Assembly: GCF_018448905.1 (NCBI RefSeq)
Contig: NZ_RCWA01000007.1
Coordinates: 1-64,000, forward strand
DNA from: Photorhabdus heterorhabditis
Lineage (GTDB): Bacteria > Pseudomonadota > Gammaproteobacteria > Enterobacterales > Enterobacteriaceae
Reading direction: 5' to 3'
DNA length: 64,000 nucleotides
The position numbers were made by a program, and so were the translations under genes. Below the pieces are notes generated by a model. The model searched no databases, had not been told where the DNA came from, and was given only the letters and a program-made list of their open reading frames with translations. How positions within the stretch are numbered: the stretch's first letter is position 1; the number at the start of each line of letters is the position of its first letter. Positions 39,469 to 51,554 of this stretch are shown in pieces.

Positions 39469-39660
39469 ATGATGTTAAGAAGAAAAAGGAAGAATCCCAC
39501 TGATAACAATTTACCTATAAGAGTCTATCGTGGGAGATCTAAATATGAATATCACCCTCCATCGGGAGGTTCAATATCCATTTGCTGTTTAAGTTCACCA
39601 TTATCTGTCGTTTGGGAGGAATATGAAAAAATCCTTAATAAGGAAAATATGACCAAATAA
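39469..39660 (+). pseudogene. Phage-type tyrosine integrase, N-terminal fragment
   Basis: 63 codons starting MMLRRKRKNPTDNNLPIRVY, then RGRSKYEYHPPSGGSI and ending VWEEYEKILNKENMTK. The pattern R..KNP....LP.RVY.G.S.YE..P..GG...L.....VW..YE is typical of the arm-binding N terminus of phage integrases, which normally run to 330-400 residues. The catalytic domain is absent. It lies about 950 bp downstream of the 3' end of icd, a gene known as an attachment site for lambdoid phages in E. coli. I interpret it as a relic of a lost prophage; the family call is moderate. Confidence 0.55.
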
Positions 39661-40115
39661 TAAAATTTCAAATATTATACAATAAGTATTATATTTACAG
39701 TTATAAAAACAGCGGGAGAACACACTCCCGTTAGCGGTTTTGACCTAGTCACGCTCACAAAAAAGATTTTTACAAGCCATTAAATTAATTATTTAGTTAT
39801 AACCTCTGATCCCCGTCTATTGCTCATCGGAAAATCTGAAATAAAAATGACTATACCCAATTGGAAATAATTCACAAAAAACTATTAAAGTAAATAGAGT
39901 TCTACCACCAAGATTGCTCTAGACAGCCCGTTAATCAGTAAACGAGGCATCTATGAAATTTAGGTCAGCAGTTTTTTCCAGTCCATATGACGTCATACAC
40001 ACAGCGACAGTACCGTTCCAGCATAAACTGGAACATACCGTAACAAAGGTTATAAAGAAGAGAAAAAAACAATAGGTGAGAAAATGACTAACCGCAACTT
40101 ACGAAATTTTGCAAG
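39661..40115. other. Intergenic region with hairpin and possible small ORF
   Basis: A CGGGAG/CTCCCG hairpin lies at about 39712-39729 after the integrase remnant. A 40-codon frame (39953-40075) and an overlapping-strand frame (40084-40194) with Shine-Dalgarno-like sequences follow. Nothing else is recognisable. Confidence 0.4.
39953..40075 (+). CDS. Possible small basic protein (40 aa), hypothetical
   Basis: ATG 39953 is preceded by GAGG at good spacing and opens a 40-codon frame starting MKFRSAVFSSPYDVIHTATV and ending in a Lys/Arg-rich tail IKKRKKQ. No family is recognised. Evidence for expression is only the ribosome-binding site and the lack of any other gene in the gap, so this may be chance. 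Confidence 0.25.
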   Translation: MKFRSAVFSSPYDVIHTATVPFQHKLEHTVTKVIKKRKKQ

Positions 40116-40481
40116 TTACTGGATCAAAGTTGCCGCCTTAAAAATATACTCTTTGAAAAGCAGCGCTAACGCCGCAGCAACAATAGACCATTGAAGACGG
40201 TCAAATTTACCTTCAAGTTTGTCAAAACGTTTATCAACAGACTCGAATCGTTTATCAATAGATTCGAATCGTCGGTTAATAATCTCAAATTGTTTGTTAA
40301 CAGACTCGAACCGCTGGTCAATATCAGATCTCAGTGACGCAAAGGAAAACTCACTCTCACGGCGCAAATTATCAACACTTTCCTGAGTCGCAAGATGTTG
40401 CATATTCTGCCCACGATGCAAAAGAGCGTTCAGAACATCACTTGTACTAAATTCTATTTTTTTATCATTTGAATCACTCAT
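40116..40481 (-). CDS. Coiled-coil membrane protein with heptad repeats, hypothetical
   Basis: A 121-residue protein. After a leader of about 56 residues, six heptads of pattern RFESVDK run from about residue 60 to 103 (RFESVNK, QFEIINR, RFESIDK, RFESVDK, RFDKLEG, KFDRLQW), a strong parallel coiled-coil prediction, followed by one C-terminal membrane helix (SIVAAALALLFKEYIF). This arrangement resembles Bdr- or XhlA-like proteins, but no function follows. I chose ATG 40481 (MSDSNDKKIEF), which has GGAGGG 4 nt upstream; the open frame extends to 40640 but then overlaps icd. It shares the strand with icd and lies downstream. Confidence 0.75.
   Translation of the reverse strand: MSDSNDKKIEFSTSDVLNALLHRGQNMQHLATQESVDNLRRESEFSFASLRSDIDQRFESVNKQFEIINRRFESIDKRFESVDKRFDKLEGKFDRLQWSIVAAALALLFKEYIFKAATLIQ
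40196..40325 (-). repeat. 21-bp tandem repeats encoding coiled-coil heptads
   Basis: Units of 21 bp with the core GACTCGAATCGTTTATCAA (plus-strand view) repeat about six times with drift, matching the protein heptads. Such repeats can gain or lose units by slippage, which changes coiled-coil length in whole heptads. Confidence 0.8.
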
Positions 40482-40611
40482 CTTACCCTCCATATTGGAC
40501 AGAACAAATATTAACCTTAGTATACACCCCGCCATATGTGAGTTGCAAAATTTGAAACATTCATCCTCCACAGAAGGATTAACTACCGTGGAGGTGTCTG
40601 ACGATTTCAGA

Positions 40612-41865
40612 TTACATATGCTGGATAATAGCGTCACCAAATTCGCTACATTTCAACAGTTTAGCCCCTTCCATCAGGCGCTCAAAATCATAAGTCACGG
40701 TCTTCGCAGCAATCGCGCCTTCCATACCTTTAACAATCAGATCAGCGGCTTCTATCCAACCCATATGGCGTAACATCATTTCAGCGGAAAGAATAACTGA
40801 ACCTGGGTTCACTTTATCCTGACCAGCATATTTAGGCGCAGTACCATGAGTGGCTTCAAACAAAGCGCATTCATCACCAATGTTTGCGCCCGGAGCGATA
40901 CCAATACCACCTACCTGAGCAGCCAGCGCATCAGAAATATAGTCACCATTTAGGTTCATACAAGCGATAACGTCATATTCAGCAGGGCGCAGCAGAATCT
41001 GTTGCAGGAAAGCATCTGCGATCACATCTTTGACAATGATCTCTTTACCATTTTTCGGGTTGCTAATTTTCACCCAAGGGCCGCCATCAAGCAATTCACC
41101 ACCGAACTCTTCACGAGCTAACTGATAACCCCAGTCTTTAAAAGCGCCTTCGGTGAATTTCATAATGTTGCCTTTATGAACCAGAGTCACAGATTCACGG
41201 TCATTATCAATCGCGTATTCAATAGCAGCACGAACCAAACGTTTAGTACCTTCTTCAGAGCATGGTTTCACACCAATACCACACTGTTGTGGGAAGCGGA
41301 TTTTACTCACCCCCATTTCATCTTGAAGGAATTTAATTACTTTATCCGCTTCGGCAGAACCCGCTTTCCATTCGATACCTGCGTAAATATCTTCAGCGTT
41401 TTCACGGAAGATCACCATATCCGTCAACTCAGGTTGTTTAACCGGACTTGGCGTTCCCTGGTAGTAACGAACCGGGCGAAGACAAACATACAGATCTAAT
41501 TGTTGACGCAATGCCACATTCAAGGAGCGGATACCACCACCAACCGGCGTCGTCAGAGGGCCTTTGATGGCAACGCGGTATTCACGGATCAGATCCAGAG
41601 TTTCATCCGGTAACCAAACATCTTTGCCGTACACATGAGTAGATTTTTCACCTGTGTAGATTTCCATCCAAGAAATTTTACGCTCACCCTGATAGGCTTT
41701 CTGAACCGCTGCATCGACAACTTTCAGCATTGCAGGGGTAACATCAACACCAATCCCATCCCCTTCGATATAAGGAATGATTGGGTTATTCGGAACAACC
41801 AGTTTACCTTTAGCGTCGACTGTTATTTTTTTACCTTCCGCCGGAATAACTACTTTGCTTTCCAT
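40612..41865 (-). CDS. icd: Isocitrate dehydrogenase, NADP-dependent
   Basis: TCA-cycle enzyme that oxidises isocitrate to 2-oxoglutarate. The 417-residue protein aligns with E. coli Icd end to end: start [20 protein letters not shown], the regulatory Ser (AceK phosphorylation site) in [40 protein letters not shown] with the metal-binding aspartates, and [14 protein letters not shown] for NADP. The last residues AIIQHM differ from the E. coli tail, a detail of interest because phages recombine into the 3' end of icd. It is divergent from rluE. Confidence 0.97.
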   Translation of the reverse strand: MESKVVIPAEGKKITVDAKGKLVVPNNPIIPYIEGDGIGVDVTPAMLKVVDAAVQKAYQGERKISWMEIYTGEKSTHVYGKDVWLPDETLDLIREYRVAIKGPLTTPVGGGIRSLNVALRQQLDLYVCLRPVRYYQGTPSPVKQPELTDMVIFRENAEDIYAGIEWKAGSAEADKVIKFLQDEMGVSKIRFPQQCGIGVKPCSEEGTKRLVRAAIEYAIDNDRESVTLVHKGNIMKFTEGAFKDWGYQLAREEFGGELLDGGPWVKISNPKNGKEIIVKDVIADAFLQQILLRPAEYDVIACMNLNGDYISDALAAQVGGIGIAPGANIGDECALFEATHGTAPKYAGQDKVNPGSVILSAEMMLRHMGWIEAADLIVKGMEGAIAAKTVTYDFERLMEGAKLLKCSEFGDAIIQHM

Positions 41866-42002
41866 TAACCTCTCCTTTCAAGTAAGCGTAATACCTTGTT
41901 AATTTTTTGTAAGGGACGTGTCAATACTACTTGAATATTCTGCAAACGCCAATCAATAGCAGACTAATGTATAATATCCCTCCCTTATTTGCTCAGTGGC
42001 CT

Positions 42003-42635
42003 ATGATGACAAATTTCTCTGTTAAAAAACACAAACTTAACCGATTCAGCCAAAGAAAAATATCAAATTCTGTCAAAAAACTAACAGGACCTCGCCGAGT
42101 GCTGATATTTAACAAACCTTACGACGTTTTACCCCAGTTCACTGATGAAATGGGCAGAACCACGCTGAAAGACTTTATCCCGTTTCCTGATGTTTATGCC
42201 GCCGGACGTCTGGATCGTGACAGTGAAGGATTATTAATTTTAACTAATGACGGTAAACTTCAAGCACAACTGACCCAACCGGGGGAAAAAACTGCCAAAG
42301 TTTATTATGTTCAAGTTGAAGGGATTCCAGATGAAGAATCACTCGATAAACTGCGTAAGGGCATCATTCTAAAAGATGGGCTAACTCTGCCCGCAGGTGC
42401 TGAGTTAGTTCGTGAACCAACCTGGCTCTGGGTTCGTCATCCGCCAATTCGTGAACGTAAAAGCATTCCGGTAAGCTGGTTAAAAATCACACTTTATGAA
42501 GGCCGAAACCGTCAAGTGCGCAGAATGACAGCTCATGTTGGTTTTCCTACACTTCGATTGATCCGTTTTAGTATGGGAACCTTACAATTAGGCGAAATGA
42601 AACCCGGTGAATGGAAGGAGATCAATTTTGTTTAG
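42003..42635 (+). CDS. rluE: 23S rRNA pseudouridine(2457) synthase
   Basis: RsuA-family pseudouridine synthase that modifies U2457 of 23S rRNA. The catalytic Asp lies in [19 protein letters not shown], and the family motif [20 protein letters not shown] is near the C terminus. From ATG 42003 it has 210 residues, near the E. coli 217. The open frame extends upstream to a TTG at 41931, but the added residues do not match the family. The stop overlaps the nudJ start by 8 nt, so the genes are coupled. Confidence 0.93.
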   Translation: MMTNFSVKKHKLNRFSQRKISNSVKKLTGPRRVLIFNKPYDVLPQFTDEMGRTTLKDFIPFPDVYAAGRLDRDSEGLLILTNDGKLQAQLTQPGEKTAKVYYVQVEGIPDEESLDKLRKGIILKDGLTLPAGAELVREPTWLWVRHPPIRERKSIPVSWLKITLYEGRNRQVRRMTAHVGFPTLRLIRFSMGTLQLGEMKPGEWKEINFV

Positions 42636-43077
42636 CCCTCATGTCACAGTTGCCTGCATTGTCCATGCTCAAAATAAATTCCTGGTAGTTGAAGAGACAA
42701 TTAATGGCAAAGCATTATGGAATCAACCGGCTGGTCATCTTGAAGCCGATGAAACACTATTACAGGCGGCAGAACGTGAATTATGGGAAGAAGCCGGTAT
42801 CCGGGCTACGCCACAAGCGTTGCTGAAAATTCATCAGTGGGTTGCACCAGACAACACACCATTTATCCGTTTTCTATTTCTGGTTGAAATGGAACAACAA
42901 ATAGCCACCAATCCACAGGACAGTGATATTGACTGTTGCCACTGGGTTACGGCAGAACAAATACTAAACAGCACCTGTCTTCGTTCTCCACTTGTTGCCG
43001 AAAGTATCCGCTGTTATCTGCAAAACAAAAAACACCCTCTTACGATACTGGATAATTATGCCGCGTCGTTCAATTAG
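42628..43077 (+). CDS. nudJ: Nudix phosphatase NudJ (HMP-PP hydrolase)
   Basis: Nudix hydrolase that acts on nucleoside triphosphates and on HMP-PP from thiamine synthesis. The Nudix box is [20 protein letters not shown] followed by AGI (about residues 37-59). I place the start at TTG 42628 ([13 protein letters not shown]), because E. coli NudJ begins MFKPHVTVACVVH and AAGGAG lies 7 nt upstream within the end of rluE. The protein is then 149 residues. It precedes mnmA, the same order as in E. coli. Confidence 0.92.
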   Translation: MFSPHVTVACIVHAQNKFLVVEETINGKALWNQPAGHLEADETLLQAAERELWEEAGIRATPQALLKIHQWVAPDNTPFIRFLFLVEMEQQIATNPQDSDIDCCHWVTAEQILNSTCLRSPLVAESIRCYLQNKKHPLTILDNYAASFN

Positions 43078-43161
43078 CAGTAAAACAGTCATGCGCTTGA
43101 TGCACCCTCGCTTGCAACGTGTTAAAGTACGGCGCTTGTTTTTTTCTCCAGTGAGATTCCC

Positions 43162-44265
43162 ATGTCAGATAACAGCCAGAAAAAAGTCATTGTCGGCATG
43201 TCCGGCGGTGTAGATTCCTCCGTTTCCGCATACTTATTACAACAGCAAGGTTATCAAGTGTCTGGCTTGTTCATGAAGAATTGGGAAGAGGACGATAATG
43301 AAGAATACTGTTCAGCCGCGACTGATCTGGCTGATGCCCAATCTGTTTGTGACAAACTGGGCATTGAACTTCATACCGTCAATTTTGCTGCCGAATATTG
43401 GGATAATGTTTTCGAGCATTTCCTTTCTGAATATAAAGCGGGCAGAACCCCTAATCCAGATATTCTGTGCAACAAAGAAATTAAATTTAAAGCATTTCTG
43501 GAATTCGCCGCTGAAGATTTAGGGGCAGATTACATCGCTACAGGTCATTATGTTCGTCGCAAGGATATTAACGGAAAAAGCCAGTTACTACGTGGACTCG
43601 ACAATAATAAAGATCAGAGTTACTTCTTATATACCTTGAGCCACCAGCAAATTGCCCAAAGTCTGTTTCCTGTCGGTGAATTAGAAAAACCGGAAGTTCG
43701 CCGTATTGCTGAACAAATCGGTTTGGTGACAGCAAAGAAAAAAGATTCCACAGGTATCTGCTTTATTGGTGAACGCAAATTCCGTGATTTCCTCGGCCGT
43801 TACTTACCCGCCAAACCTGGCCCGATTGTTACTGTGGATGGTGAAACCCTCGGTGAACATCAAGGGCTGATGTACCATACACTCGGTCAACGTAAAGGTT
43901 TGGGAATCGGTGGTACAAAGGACGGCAACGAAGAGCCGTGGTACGTAATAGATAAAGATATTCAGAATAACATGCTGATCGTAGCTCAGGGGCATGAACA
44001 TCCTCGCCTGATGTCTACCGGCCTTATTGCCCAACAGCTTCATTGGGTAGACAGACAACCATTGACTGAAGAAATCCATTGTGTGGTCAAAACACGCTAT
44101 CGTCAGCAGGATATTCCTTGTACTGTCACACCAATAAACGAAGATAAAATAGAAGTACGCTTTGCTAACCCCGTCGCCGCAGTTACACCCGGCCAATCAG
44201 CGGTCTTTTATCAGGGTGAAATCTGTCTTGGCGGTGGCGTGATTGAACAACGTTTGCAGGAGTAA
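43162..44265 (+). CDS. mnmA: tRNA-specific 2-thiouridylase MnmA
   Basis: Forms 2-thiouridine at wobble U34 of tRNA Glu, Gln and Lys with sulfur from the Tus relay. 367 residues (E. coli 368). The ATP pyrophosphatase P-loop is [15 protein letters not shown] (residues 12-26). The two catalytic cysteines are in [12 protein letters not shown] and [16 protein letters not shown]. It sits in the rluE-nudJ-mnmA-hflD-purB cluster, 2 nt before hflD. Confidence 0.97.
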   Translation: MSDNSQKKVIVGMSGGVDSSVSAYLLQQQGYQVSGLFMKNWEEDDNEEYCSAATDLADAQSVCDKLGIELHTVNFAAEYWDNVFEHFLSEYKAGRTPNPDILCNKEIKFKAFLEFAAEDLGADYIATGHYVRRKDINGKSQLLRGLDNNKDQSYFLYTLSHQQIAQSLFPVGELEKPEVRRIAEQIGLVTAKKKDSTGICFIGERKFRDFLGRYLPAKPGPIVTVDGETLGEHQGLMYHTLGQRKGLGIGGTKDGNEEPWYVIDKDIQNNMLIVAQGHEHPRLMSTGLIAQQLHWVDRQPLTEEIHCVVKTRYRQQDIPCTVTPINEDKIEVRFANPVAAVTPGQSAVFYQGEICLGGGVIEQRLQE

Positions 44266-44267
44266 TT

Positions 44268-46288
<2,021 letters not shown>

Positions 46289-46298
46289 TCGATATTCC

Positions 46299-46323
46299 AC
46301 AGACGGATAAAACATCCGTCTGT
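46299..46323 (+). terminator. Terminator after purB
   Basis: ACAGACGGAT (46299-46308), loop AAAAC, ATCCGTCTGT (46314-46323): a perfect 10-bp stem just after the purB stop, followed by TACTACTCTT. Confidence 0.75.
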
Positions 46324-46468
46324 TACTACTCTTATATAAACCAATCCCAAACACACATTAAAGTTATATTCTATATTTCCACTTGACGTCTTGCTGTTAC
46401 ATATCCATGTATCTAACATGTTTGGTGAAGTCTATTGTATTGAATTTTTTGCGAGCAATTTTGTCTAT

Positions 46469-46595
46469 AATACCCAATAGATTTCAAGATGCATCGAGAC
46501 GGCAAGGGAGCGTATCCCCGGGAGCAGAGATAACTCTGTGACCGGGGTGAGTGAGTGCAGCCAACAAAGAGGCAACTTGAAAGATAACAGGTATA
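46469..46595 (-). repeat. ERIC repeat upstream of phoP
   Basis: From AATACCCAATAGATTTCAAG to ACAGGTATA, centre GCGTATCCCCGGGAGCAGAG. It ends 59 bp before the phoP start, so it falls inside the phoPQ promoter or leader region. Its right end also pairs with a nearby ACCTGTTATC (46610-46619). Confidence 0.93.
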
Positions 46596-46654
46596 TAACA
46601 GTCTTAATGACCTGTTATCATATACTGCTTGCTGGAGTTTAGAAGGAATATTCC

Positions 46655-47323
46655 ATGCGGATATTGATTGTTGAAGACAATATGTTATTACGCCACCATT
46701 TAACGGTACAACTTCGTGACACGGGTCATCTGGTTGATGCTGCCGCAAATGCTAAAGAAGCTGATTACTATCTGGCAGAGAGCGAACCCGATATCGCTAT
46801 CGTTGACCTTGGTTTGCCCGGAGAAGACGGTTTGAGTCTGATCCGTCGCTGGCGCCAGAAAGATGAGAAACTTCCTATTCTTGTTCTGACCGCTCGTGAA
46901 AGCTGGCAGGAAAAAGTCACCGTTCTTGATGCAGGGGCGGATGACTATGTCACCAAGCCATTTCATCTTGAGGAAATCATTGCCCGTATGCAGGCACTCC
47001 TGCGCCGTAATAATGGGCTGGTTTCCCAAATTATTGAATTTCCCCCGTTCAGAATTGATCTGTCACGCAAAGAATTAACAATTTATGGTGAAAGTGTCAA
47101 ACTGACGGCTTTTGAATATAAAATTGTTGAAATATTGATGTGCAATAGCGACAAAATTGTCACTAAAGAGTCATTAATGCGTCAATTATATTCCGATGCT
47201 GAACTGCGCGAAGGCCATTCCATTGATGTTTTAATCGGACGGTTAAGAAAGAAAATACAAGATATTTGGCCTTATGAAGCTATCGTGACTGTTCGCAGCC
47301 AAGGCTATCGCTTTGATGTATAA
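46655..47323 (+). CDS. phoP: Response regulator PhoP
   Basis: OmpR-family regulator of the magnesium/antimicrobial-peptide response. 222 residues. The receiver domain starts [20 protein letters not shown], the phospho-Asp51 is in [12 protein letters not shown], and the Lys is in [15 protein letters not shown]. The winged helix ends [10 protein letters not shown], as in E. coli PhoP. It follows purB but behind a terminator and an ERIC. Its stop overlaps the start of phoQ. In Photorhabdus, PhoPQ is known to control LPS modification genes and virulence; pagP and mgrB in this window are likely members of the circuit (inference). Confidence 0.96.
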   Translation: MRILIVEDNMLLRHHLTVQLRDTGHLVDAAANAKEADYYLAESEPDIAIVDLGLPGEDGLSLIRRWRQKDEKLPILVLTARESWQEKVTVLDAGADDYVTKPFHLEEIIARMQALLRRNNGLVSQIIEFPPFRIDLSRKELTIYGESVKLTAFEYKIVEILMCNSDKIVTKESLMRQLYSDAELREGHSIDVLIGRLRKKIQDIWPYEAIVTVRSQGYRFDV

Positions 47324-48806
47324 AATTTTAATGTGCAAAAAAGTGCTTAAACGTAAAAAGCAACCTTTTTCACTCCGTACCCGGTTTCTAATGGCGACTG
47401 CCGCAGTCATTCTGGCTCTGACAATGTCTTATGGTATTGTTGCTATTGTCGGTTACCTGGTCAGTTTTGACAAAACCGCTTATACACTATTACGTAGTCA
47501 GAGTAACTTGTTTTTCAGCCTTGCTCAGTGGAACAACAATAAGCTGGATATTTCAGTACCACCCAATTTCACACTAAATAACCCGTCATTAGTTCTGATT
47601 TATAACAACAAAGGCACTATCCTTTGGCGTCAACGCCATATCCCAAAAGTAGAAAGATCTATCCCGAGTGAATGGTTGAAGGAAGATGGTTTATATGAAC
47701 TGGATACTGACCTGAAAAGCAGCCGAGACTTGTTAAAAGACTCGACCAATATGCAGGGGCAATTAGGCAAACTTAATACTCTCAACGAAAATGAAGATAA
47801 CGAGCTAACCCATTCCGTTTCCGTTAATAGATATCATTCGACAACACATCTGCCAGAATTGACTATCGTAGTGATTGATACCATTCCACAGGACTTACAG
47901 AAAACAGTTCTGGTGTGGGAATGGTTCGGCTATGTATTGATTGCCAACCTTATTCTGGTTATTCCATTAATCTGGCTGGCTGCTCACTGGAGTTTACGGC
48001 CAATCAAATCGCTTATTCATCAGGTCGGCTCATTAGAAAAAGGTGAGCGAGAAAAATTGGATGAGAATCCACCGACTGAGCTACGGGGATTAGTTCGTAA
48101 CCTTAATGTTCTGCTCAATAATGAACGCAACCGCTATACAAAATACCGCACAACACTGGCCGATCTGACACACAGCCTGAAAACACCGCTAGCTGTTTTA
48201 CAATCAACTCTCCGTTCTTTACGCAGCAGTAAGCAGATGACCATTGAACAGGCAGAACCTATCATGCTTGAACAAATAGGCCGTATTTCTCAGCAGATAG
48301 GTTACTATTTGCACCGGGCCAGTATGCGCGGTGATCATAGCATCATTATGCGGGAAGTTTCTTCTGTTCCAGCTTTACTGGATAGTTTGTGCAGCGCTTT
48401 AACAAAAGTCTATCAACGCAAAGGCGTCAGTCTCACGTTAGATGTATCGCCGGAAATCACCTGGCTTGGTGAAAAAAATGACTTTATGGAAGTCATGGGC
48501 AATGTCCTGGAAAATGCCTGTAAGTATTGCCTTGAATTTGTCGAGATCTCCGCAACTATGGATCATAATTCGGTAATGATCATTGTTGATGACGATGGAC
48601 CTGGTGTCCATATTAATAAACGGGAAATGATTTTCCAGCGGGGTCAACGTGTCGATACCTTACAACCGGGTCAGGGGCTTGGATTATCCATTGCTTCTGA
48701 AATCATTGAGCAATATAAAGGAGATATCAGTATCAGTGACAGTCCGCTTGGCGGCGCCAGAATTTGCGTTATATTCCGTTGCCAGCAAGTTAATGATGAC
48801 GATTAA
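47316..48806 (+). CDS. phoQ: Sensor histidine kinase PhoQ
   Basis: Inner-membrane sensor of low Mg2+, acid pH and cationic peptides. From ATG 47316 it has 496 residues. It has two membrane helices (about 27-49 and 205-225), a periplasmic PAS-like sensor containing an acidic stretch ([11 protein letters not shown]), a HAMP region, His286 in [15 protein letters not shown], and ATP motifs [13 protein letters not shown] and [17 protein letters not shown] start at ATG 47334 (MCKKVLKRK) is also possible. It overlaps phoP by 8 nt. Confidence 0.95.
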   Translation: MYKILMCKKVLKRKKQPFSLRTRFLMATAAVILALTMSYGIVAIVGYLVSFDKTAYTLLRSQSNLFFSLAQWNNNKLDISVPPNFTLNNPSLVLIYNNKGTILWRQRHIPKVERSIPSEWLKEDGLYELDTDLKSSRDLLKDSTNMQGQLGKLNTLNENEDNELTHSVSVNRYHSTTHLPELTIVVIDTIPQDLQKTVLVWEWFGYVLIANLILVIPLIWLAAHWSLRPIKSLIHQVGSLEKGEREKLDENPPTELRGLVRNLNVLLNNERNRYTKYRTTLADLTHSLKTPLAVLQSTLRSLRSSKQMTIEQAEPIMLEQIGRISQQIGYYLHRASMRGDHSIIMREVSSVPALLDSLCSALTKVYQRKGVSLTLDVSPEITWLGEKNDFMEVMGNVLENACKYCLEFVEISATMDHNSVMIIVDDDGPGVHINKREMIFQRGQRVDTLQPGQGLGLSIASEIIEQYKGDISISDSPLGGARICVIFRCQQVNDDD

Positions 48807-48889
48807 CCAAATATGCCTGTGTAGTCTGATACTCAATTTAACTATTTCGTTATAATATCCTAAAACTCACCTCAACTCAGGATGTCACT

Positions 48890-50011
48890 ATGGACTATCA
48901 GTTGAATCTGGACTGGCAGGCGTTTTTACAAAATCATTGGCAAAAACGACCTCTGCTGATTAAACAAGGTTTTCGTCAATTCATTGATCCCCTTACTCCC
49001 GATGAACTGGCCGGCTTGGCTATGGAAAATGAAGTTGATTGCCGCTTGGTCAGTCAGAAAAATGGCCGTTGGGATGTTTCCCATGGTCCATTCGAAAGTT
49101 ACGATCATTTAGGTGAAAAAGATTGGTCATTACTGGTACAGGCAGTTAACCACTGGCATCATCCCTCCTCTGCATTAATGCAACCATTCCGTGCGCTATC
49201 TGACTGGCGCATGGACGATCTGATGGTCTCTTTCTCCGTTCCTGGCGGGGGTGTTGGCCCACATCTTGACCAATACGATGTATTTATCATCCAGGGAATG
49301 GGACGCCGTCGCTGGCGCATTGGGGAGAAAGTGCCAATGAAGCAACACTGCCCTCATCCTGATCTGCTACAAGTCGATTCATTTGATGCCATCATCGATG
49401 AAGAGATGGAGCCAGGTGATATTCTCTATATTCCACCCGGATTTCCACATGAAGGCTACGCCACTGAAGATTCATTGAATTATTCAGTTGGTTTTCGTGC
49501 ACCCAATACCCGTGAGCTATTCAGTAGTTTTGCTGATTACCTACTGGCTAATGATTTAGGTGGCTATCGCTACAGTGATCCCAATCTGACTTTACGCGAC
49601 AATCCGGCATTGGTGCAAAAAGATGAGCTATCCGCACTACACTCAATGATGAGTGAATTATTGACACAACCCGAAACTTTCCAACAATGGTTTGGTGAAT
49701 TTATCTCTCAGTCACGGCATGAGCTTGATATTGCCCCACCAGAACCACCTTATGAAAGTGATGAAATTTATGAATTAATGAAACAAGGCGAAAATCTCCA
49801 TCGTCTTAATGGATTACGGGTTATAAGAATCGGTGATCAATGCTTTGTTAACGGAGAATTAATAGATACACCTCATCTTAATGCTGCTGACATTCTTTGC
49901 CACCACTATGAAATTAATGCCGAAATGCTTGGTGAAGCGATAGATGATGTTCGTTTTATCAGCCTGCTCACGGCATTAATAAACAGTGGTTACTGGTACT
50001 TTAATGATTGA
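48890..50011 (+). CDS. roxA: Ribosomal protein uL16 arginine hydroxylase RoxA
   Basis: JmjC-type 2-oxoglutarate/Fe(II) oxygenase (YcfD) that hydroxylates an Arg of ribosomal protein L16. 373 residues. The iron facial triad is seen in GVGPHLDQYDVF (His and Asp near residues 125-127) and PGFPHEGYATED (His near 187), and 2-OG is bound near NYSVGFRAPNTREL. The C-terminal winged-helix-like domain completes the family length. Order phoQ-roxA is as in E. coli. Confidence 0.94.
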   Translation: MDYQLNLDWQAFLQNHWQKRPLLIKQGFRQFIDPLTPDELAGLAMENEVDCRLVSQKNGRWDVSHGPFESYDHLGEKDWSLLVQAVNHWHHPSSALMQPFRALSDWRMDDLMVSFSVPGGGVGPHLDQYDVFIIQGMGRRRWRIGEKVPMKQHCPHPDLLQVDSFDAIIDEEMEPGDILYIPPGFPHEGYATEDSLNYSVGFRAPNTRELFSSFADYLLANDLGGYRYSDPNLTLRDNPALVQKDELSALHSMMSELLTQPETFQQWFGEFISQSRHELDIAPPEPPYESDEIYELMKQGENLHRLNGLRVIRIGDQCFVNGELIDTPHLNAADILCHHYEINAEMLGEAIDDVRFISLLTALINSGYWYFND

Positions 50012-50096
50012 TACATCACTACAAGAGGTAAATTTAAACGGAATCGTTCAAAAGTCCATTAATTCTGTTTAACATCTAACCCAATTATTAATTCAC

Positions 50097-50129
50097 TGCC
50101 TCTTAATCAAACCTCCTGATTAAGAGGCA
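50097..50129. terminator. Bidirectional hairpin between roxA and pepT
   Basis: TGCCTCTTAATCA (50097-50109), loop AACCTCC, TGATTAAGAGGCA (50117-50129): a perfect 13-bp stem between convergent genes. Confidence 0.75.
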
Positions 50130-50235
50130 ATTCCTAAAGGTTGCATTAATTATCTCTATATCAACCCGATGAATATTAAATTTAATTAATTATTTCCATG
50201 TTTCTTTTTTGTCTATTCATACTGGGGCAAATTAG

Positions 50236-51498
50236 CTAATGCTGCAAAACTCCTGAATTTTTCCCAATTTTTTTAGACAACAGAGCGGTCAATTCAGCAA
50301 TACGCATAACGACACTTACAGCTTGTTCCATTCCTTCCAGCGAAACAAATTCATGTTTACCATGATAATTATATCCCCCCATAAATATATTCGGACAAGG
50401 CAAACCACGAAATGACAATTGTGCTCCATTAGTACCACCACGAATAGGCTTAATGATGGGTTCAATATCACAATCCAGCATTGCCTGTTTTGCAATCTCA
50501 ATAACATGTGGATATTTGATAACTTCATCGTGCATATTGTAATAATTGTCATCGATAGTCAGTTCGATATAACAATCAGGATGTAACCCCTTACCTGCTT
50601 TTTCAGCAACTTTGATCATCTTTTTTTTACGTTCTTCGAAATTATTTCGATCAAAATCACGAATGATATAATGCATTTCAGCACGCTCTACCGTACCTTT
50701 AATTCGTTGCAGATGATAAAAGCCTTCATATCCATCCGTATGTTCCGGCGTTTCTCCTGATGGCAATTCCTGATGAATGCAGATTGCCAGCGACAAAGCA
50801 TTAATCATGACCCCTTTGGCATTACCAGAATGAATATTATTGCCAACAATCTTGACTGTTACTACCGCCGCATTAAAATTTTCAAATGCTAATTCACCCA
50901 CACCACCACCATCAACGGTATACGCCCACTCAGCATCAAATGAATCAATATCAAAATAACGTGCTCCCTTACCTATCTCTTCGTCAGGTGTAAACGCTAT
51001 TCGAATATCACCATGTAAAATATTGCTATTCTTCAGGCGAACCATGGCCGTAATGATCTCTGCAATACCCGCTTTATCATCGGCACCAAGCAGTGTTCTA
51101 CCATCTGTGGTAATCAGCGTTTTTCCTAACATACTATGCAATACAGGAAACATAACTGGCGATAACACTTCATCACCGCATCCTAAAGCGATGTCACCCC
51201 CCCGATAATTTTCTAACATTTGTGGGTTCACATTTTTTCCAGAAAAATCTGGCGAAGTATCAAGATGGGCAATAAAGCCGATAACCGGTACAGGCCACGG
51301 TGTATTAGCCGGTAATGTTGCCATTACACAGCCATGTTCACTTTGTACCACATTAGAGAAACCCAGCTCTATTAGCTCCTGCTTCAATGCCTTGGCAAGT
51401 TTAAGCTGACCATTACTGCTAGGAATGGTTTTCGCTGACAGTTTTGACTGAGTATCAAAAGAAATGTATTTAAAAAAACGCTCTAATAATCTGTCCAT
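50236..51498 (-). CDS. pepT: Peptidase T (tripeptide aminopeptidase)
   Basis: Cytosolic M20 zinc peptidase that removes the N-terminal residue of tripeptides. The di-zinc site is seen in [16 protein letters not shown] (His-x-Asp), [23 protein letters not shown] and near [15 protein letters not shown]. At 420 residues it is about 12 longer than E. coli PepT, with the extra residues at the C terminus ([14 protein letters not shown]). It is convergent with roxA and on the same strand as cobB, separated by 56 nt. Confidence 0.94.
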   Translation of the reverse strand: MDRLLERFFKYISFDTQSKLSAKTIPSSNGQLKLAKALKQELIELGFSNVVQSEHGCVMATLPANTPWPVPVIGFIAHLDTSPDFSGKNVNPQMLENYRGGDIALGCGDEVLSPVMFPVLHSMLGKTLITTDGRTLLGADDKAGIAEIITAMVRLKNSNILHGDIRIAFTPDEEIGKGARYFDIDSFDAEWAYTVDGGGVGELAFENFNAAVVTVKIVGNNIHSGNAKGVMINALSLAICIHQELPSGETPEHTDGYEGFYHLQRIKGTVERAEMHYIIRDFDRNNFEERKKKMIKVAEKAGKGLHPDCYIELTIDDNYYNMHDEVIKYPHVIEIAKQAMLDCDIEPIIKPIRGGTNGAQLSFRGLPCPNIFMGGYNYHGKHEFVSLEGMEQAVSVVMRIAELTALLSKKIGKNSGVLQH

Positions 51499-51554
51499 TG
51501 TTCTCTTCCCCCCGGGACTTTAGCTGTCCATTATGAGGAAGAGAAACACAATAA

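Noticed and set aside
40482-40640. Upstream extension of the coiled-coil gene
   Set aside because: Overlaps the end of icd, and GGAGGG sits just before ATG 40481.
46449-46471. Promoter (TTGCGA ... TATAAT) at the left end of the phoP ERIC
   Set aside because: The spacer is only 11 bp, too short for a standard sigma-70 promoter; only the TATAAT string is worth noting.
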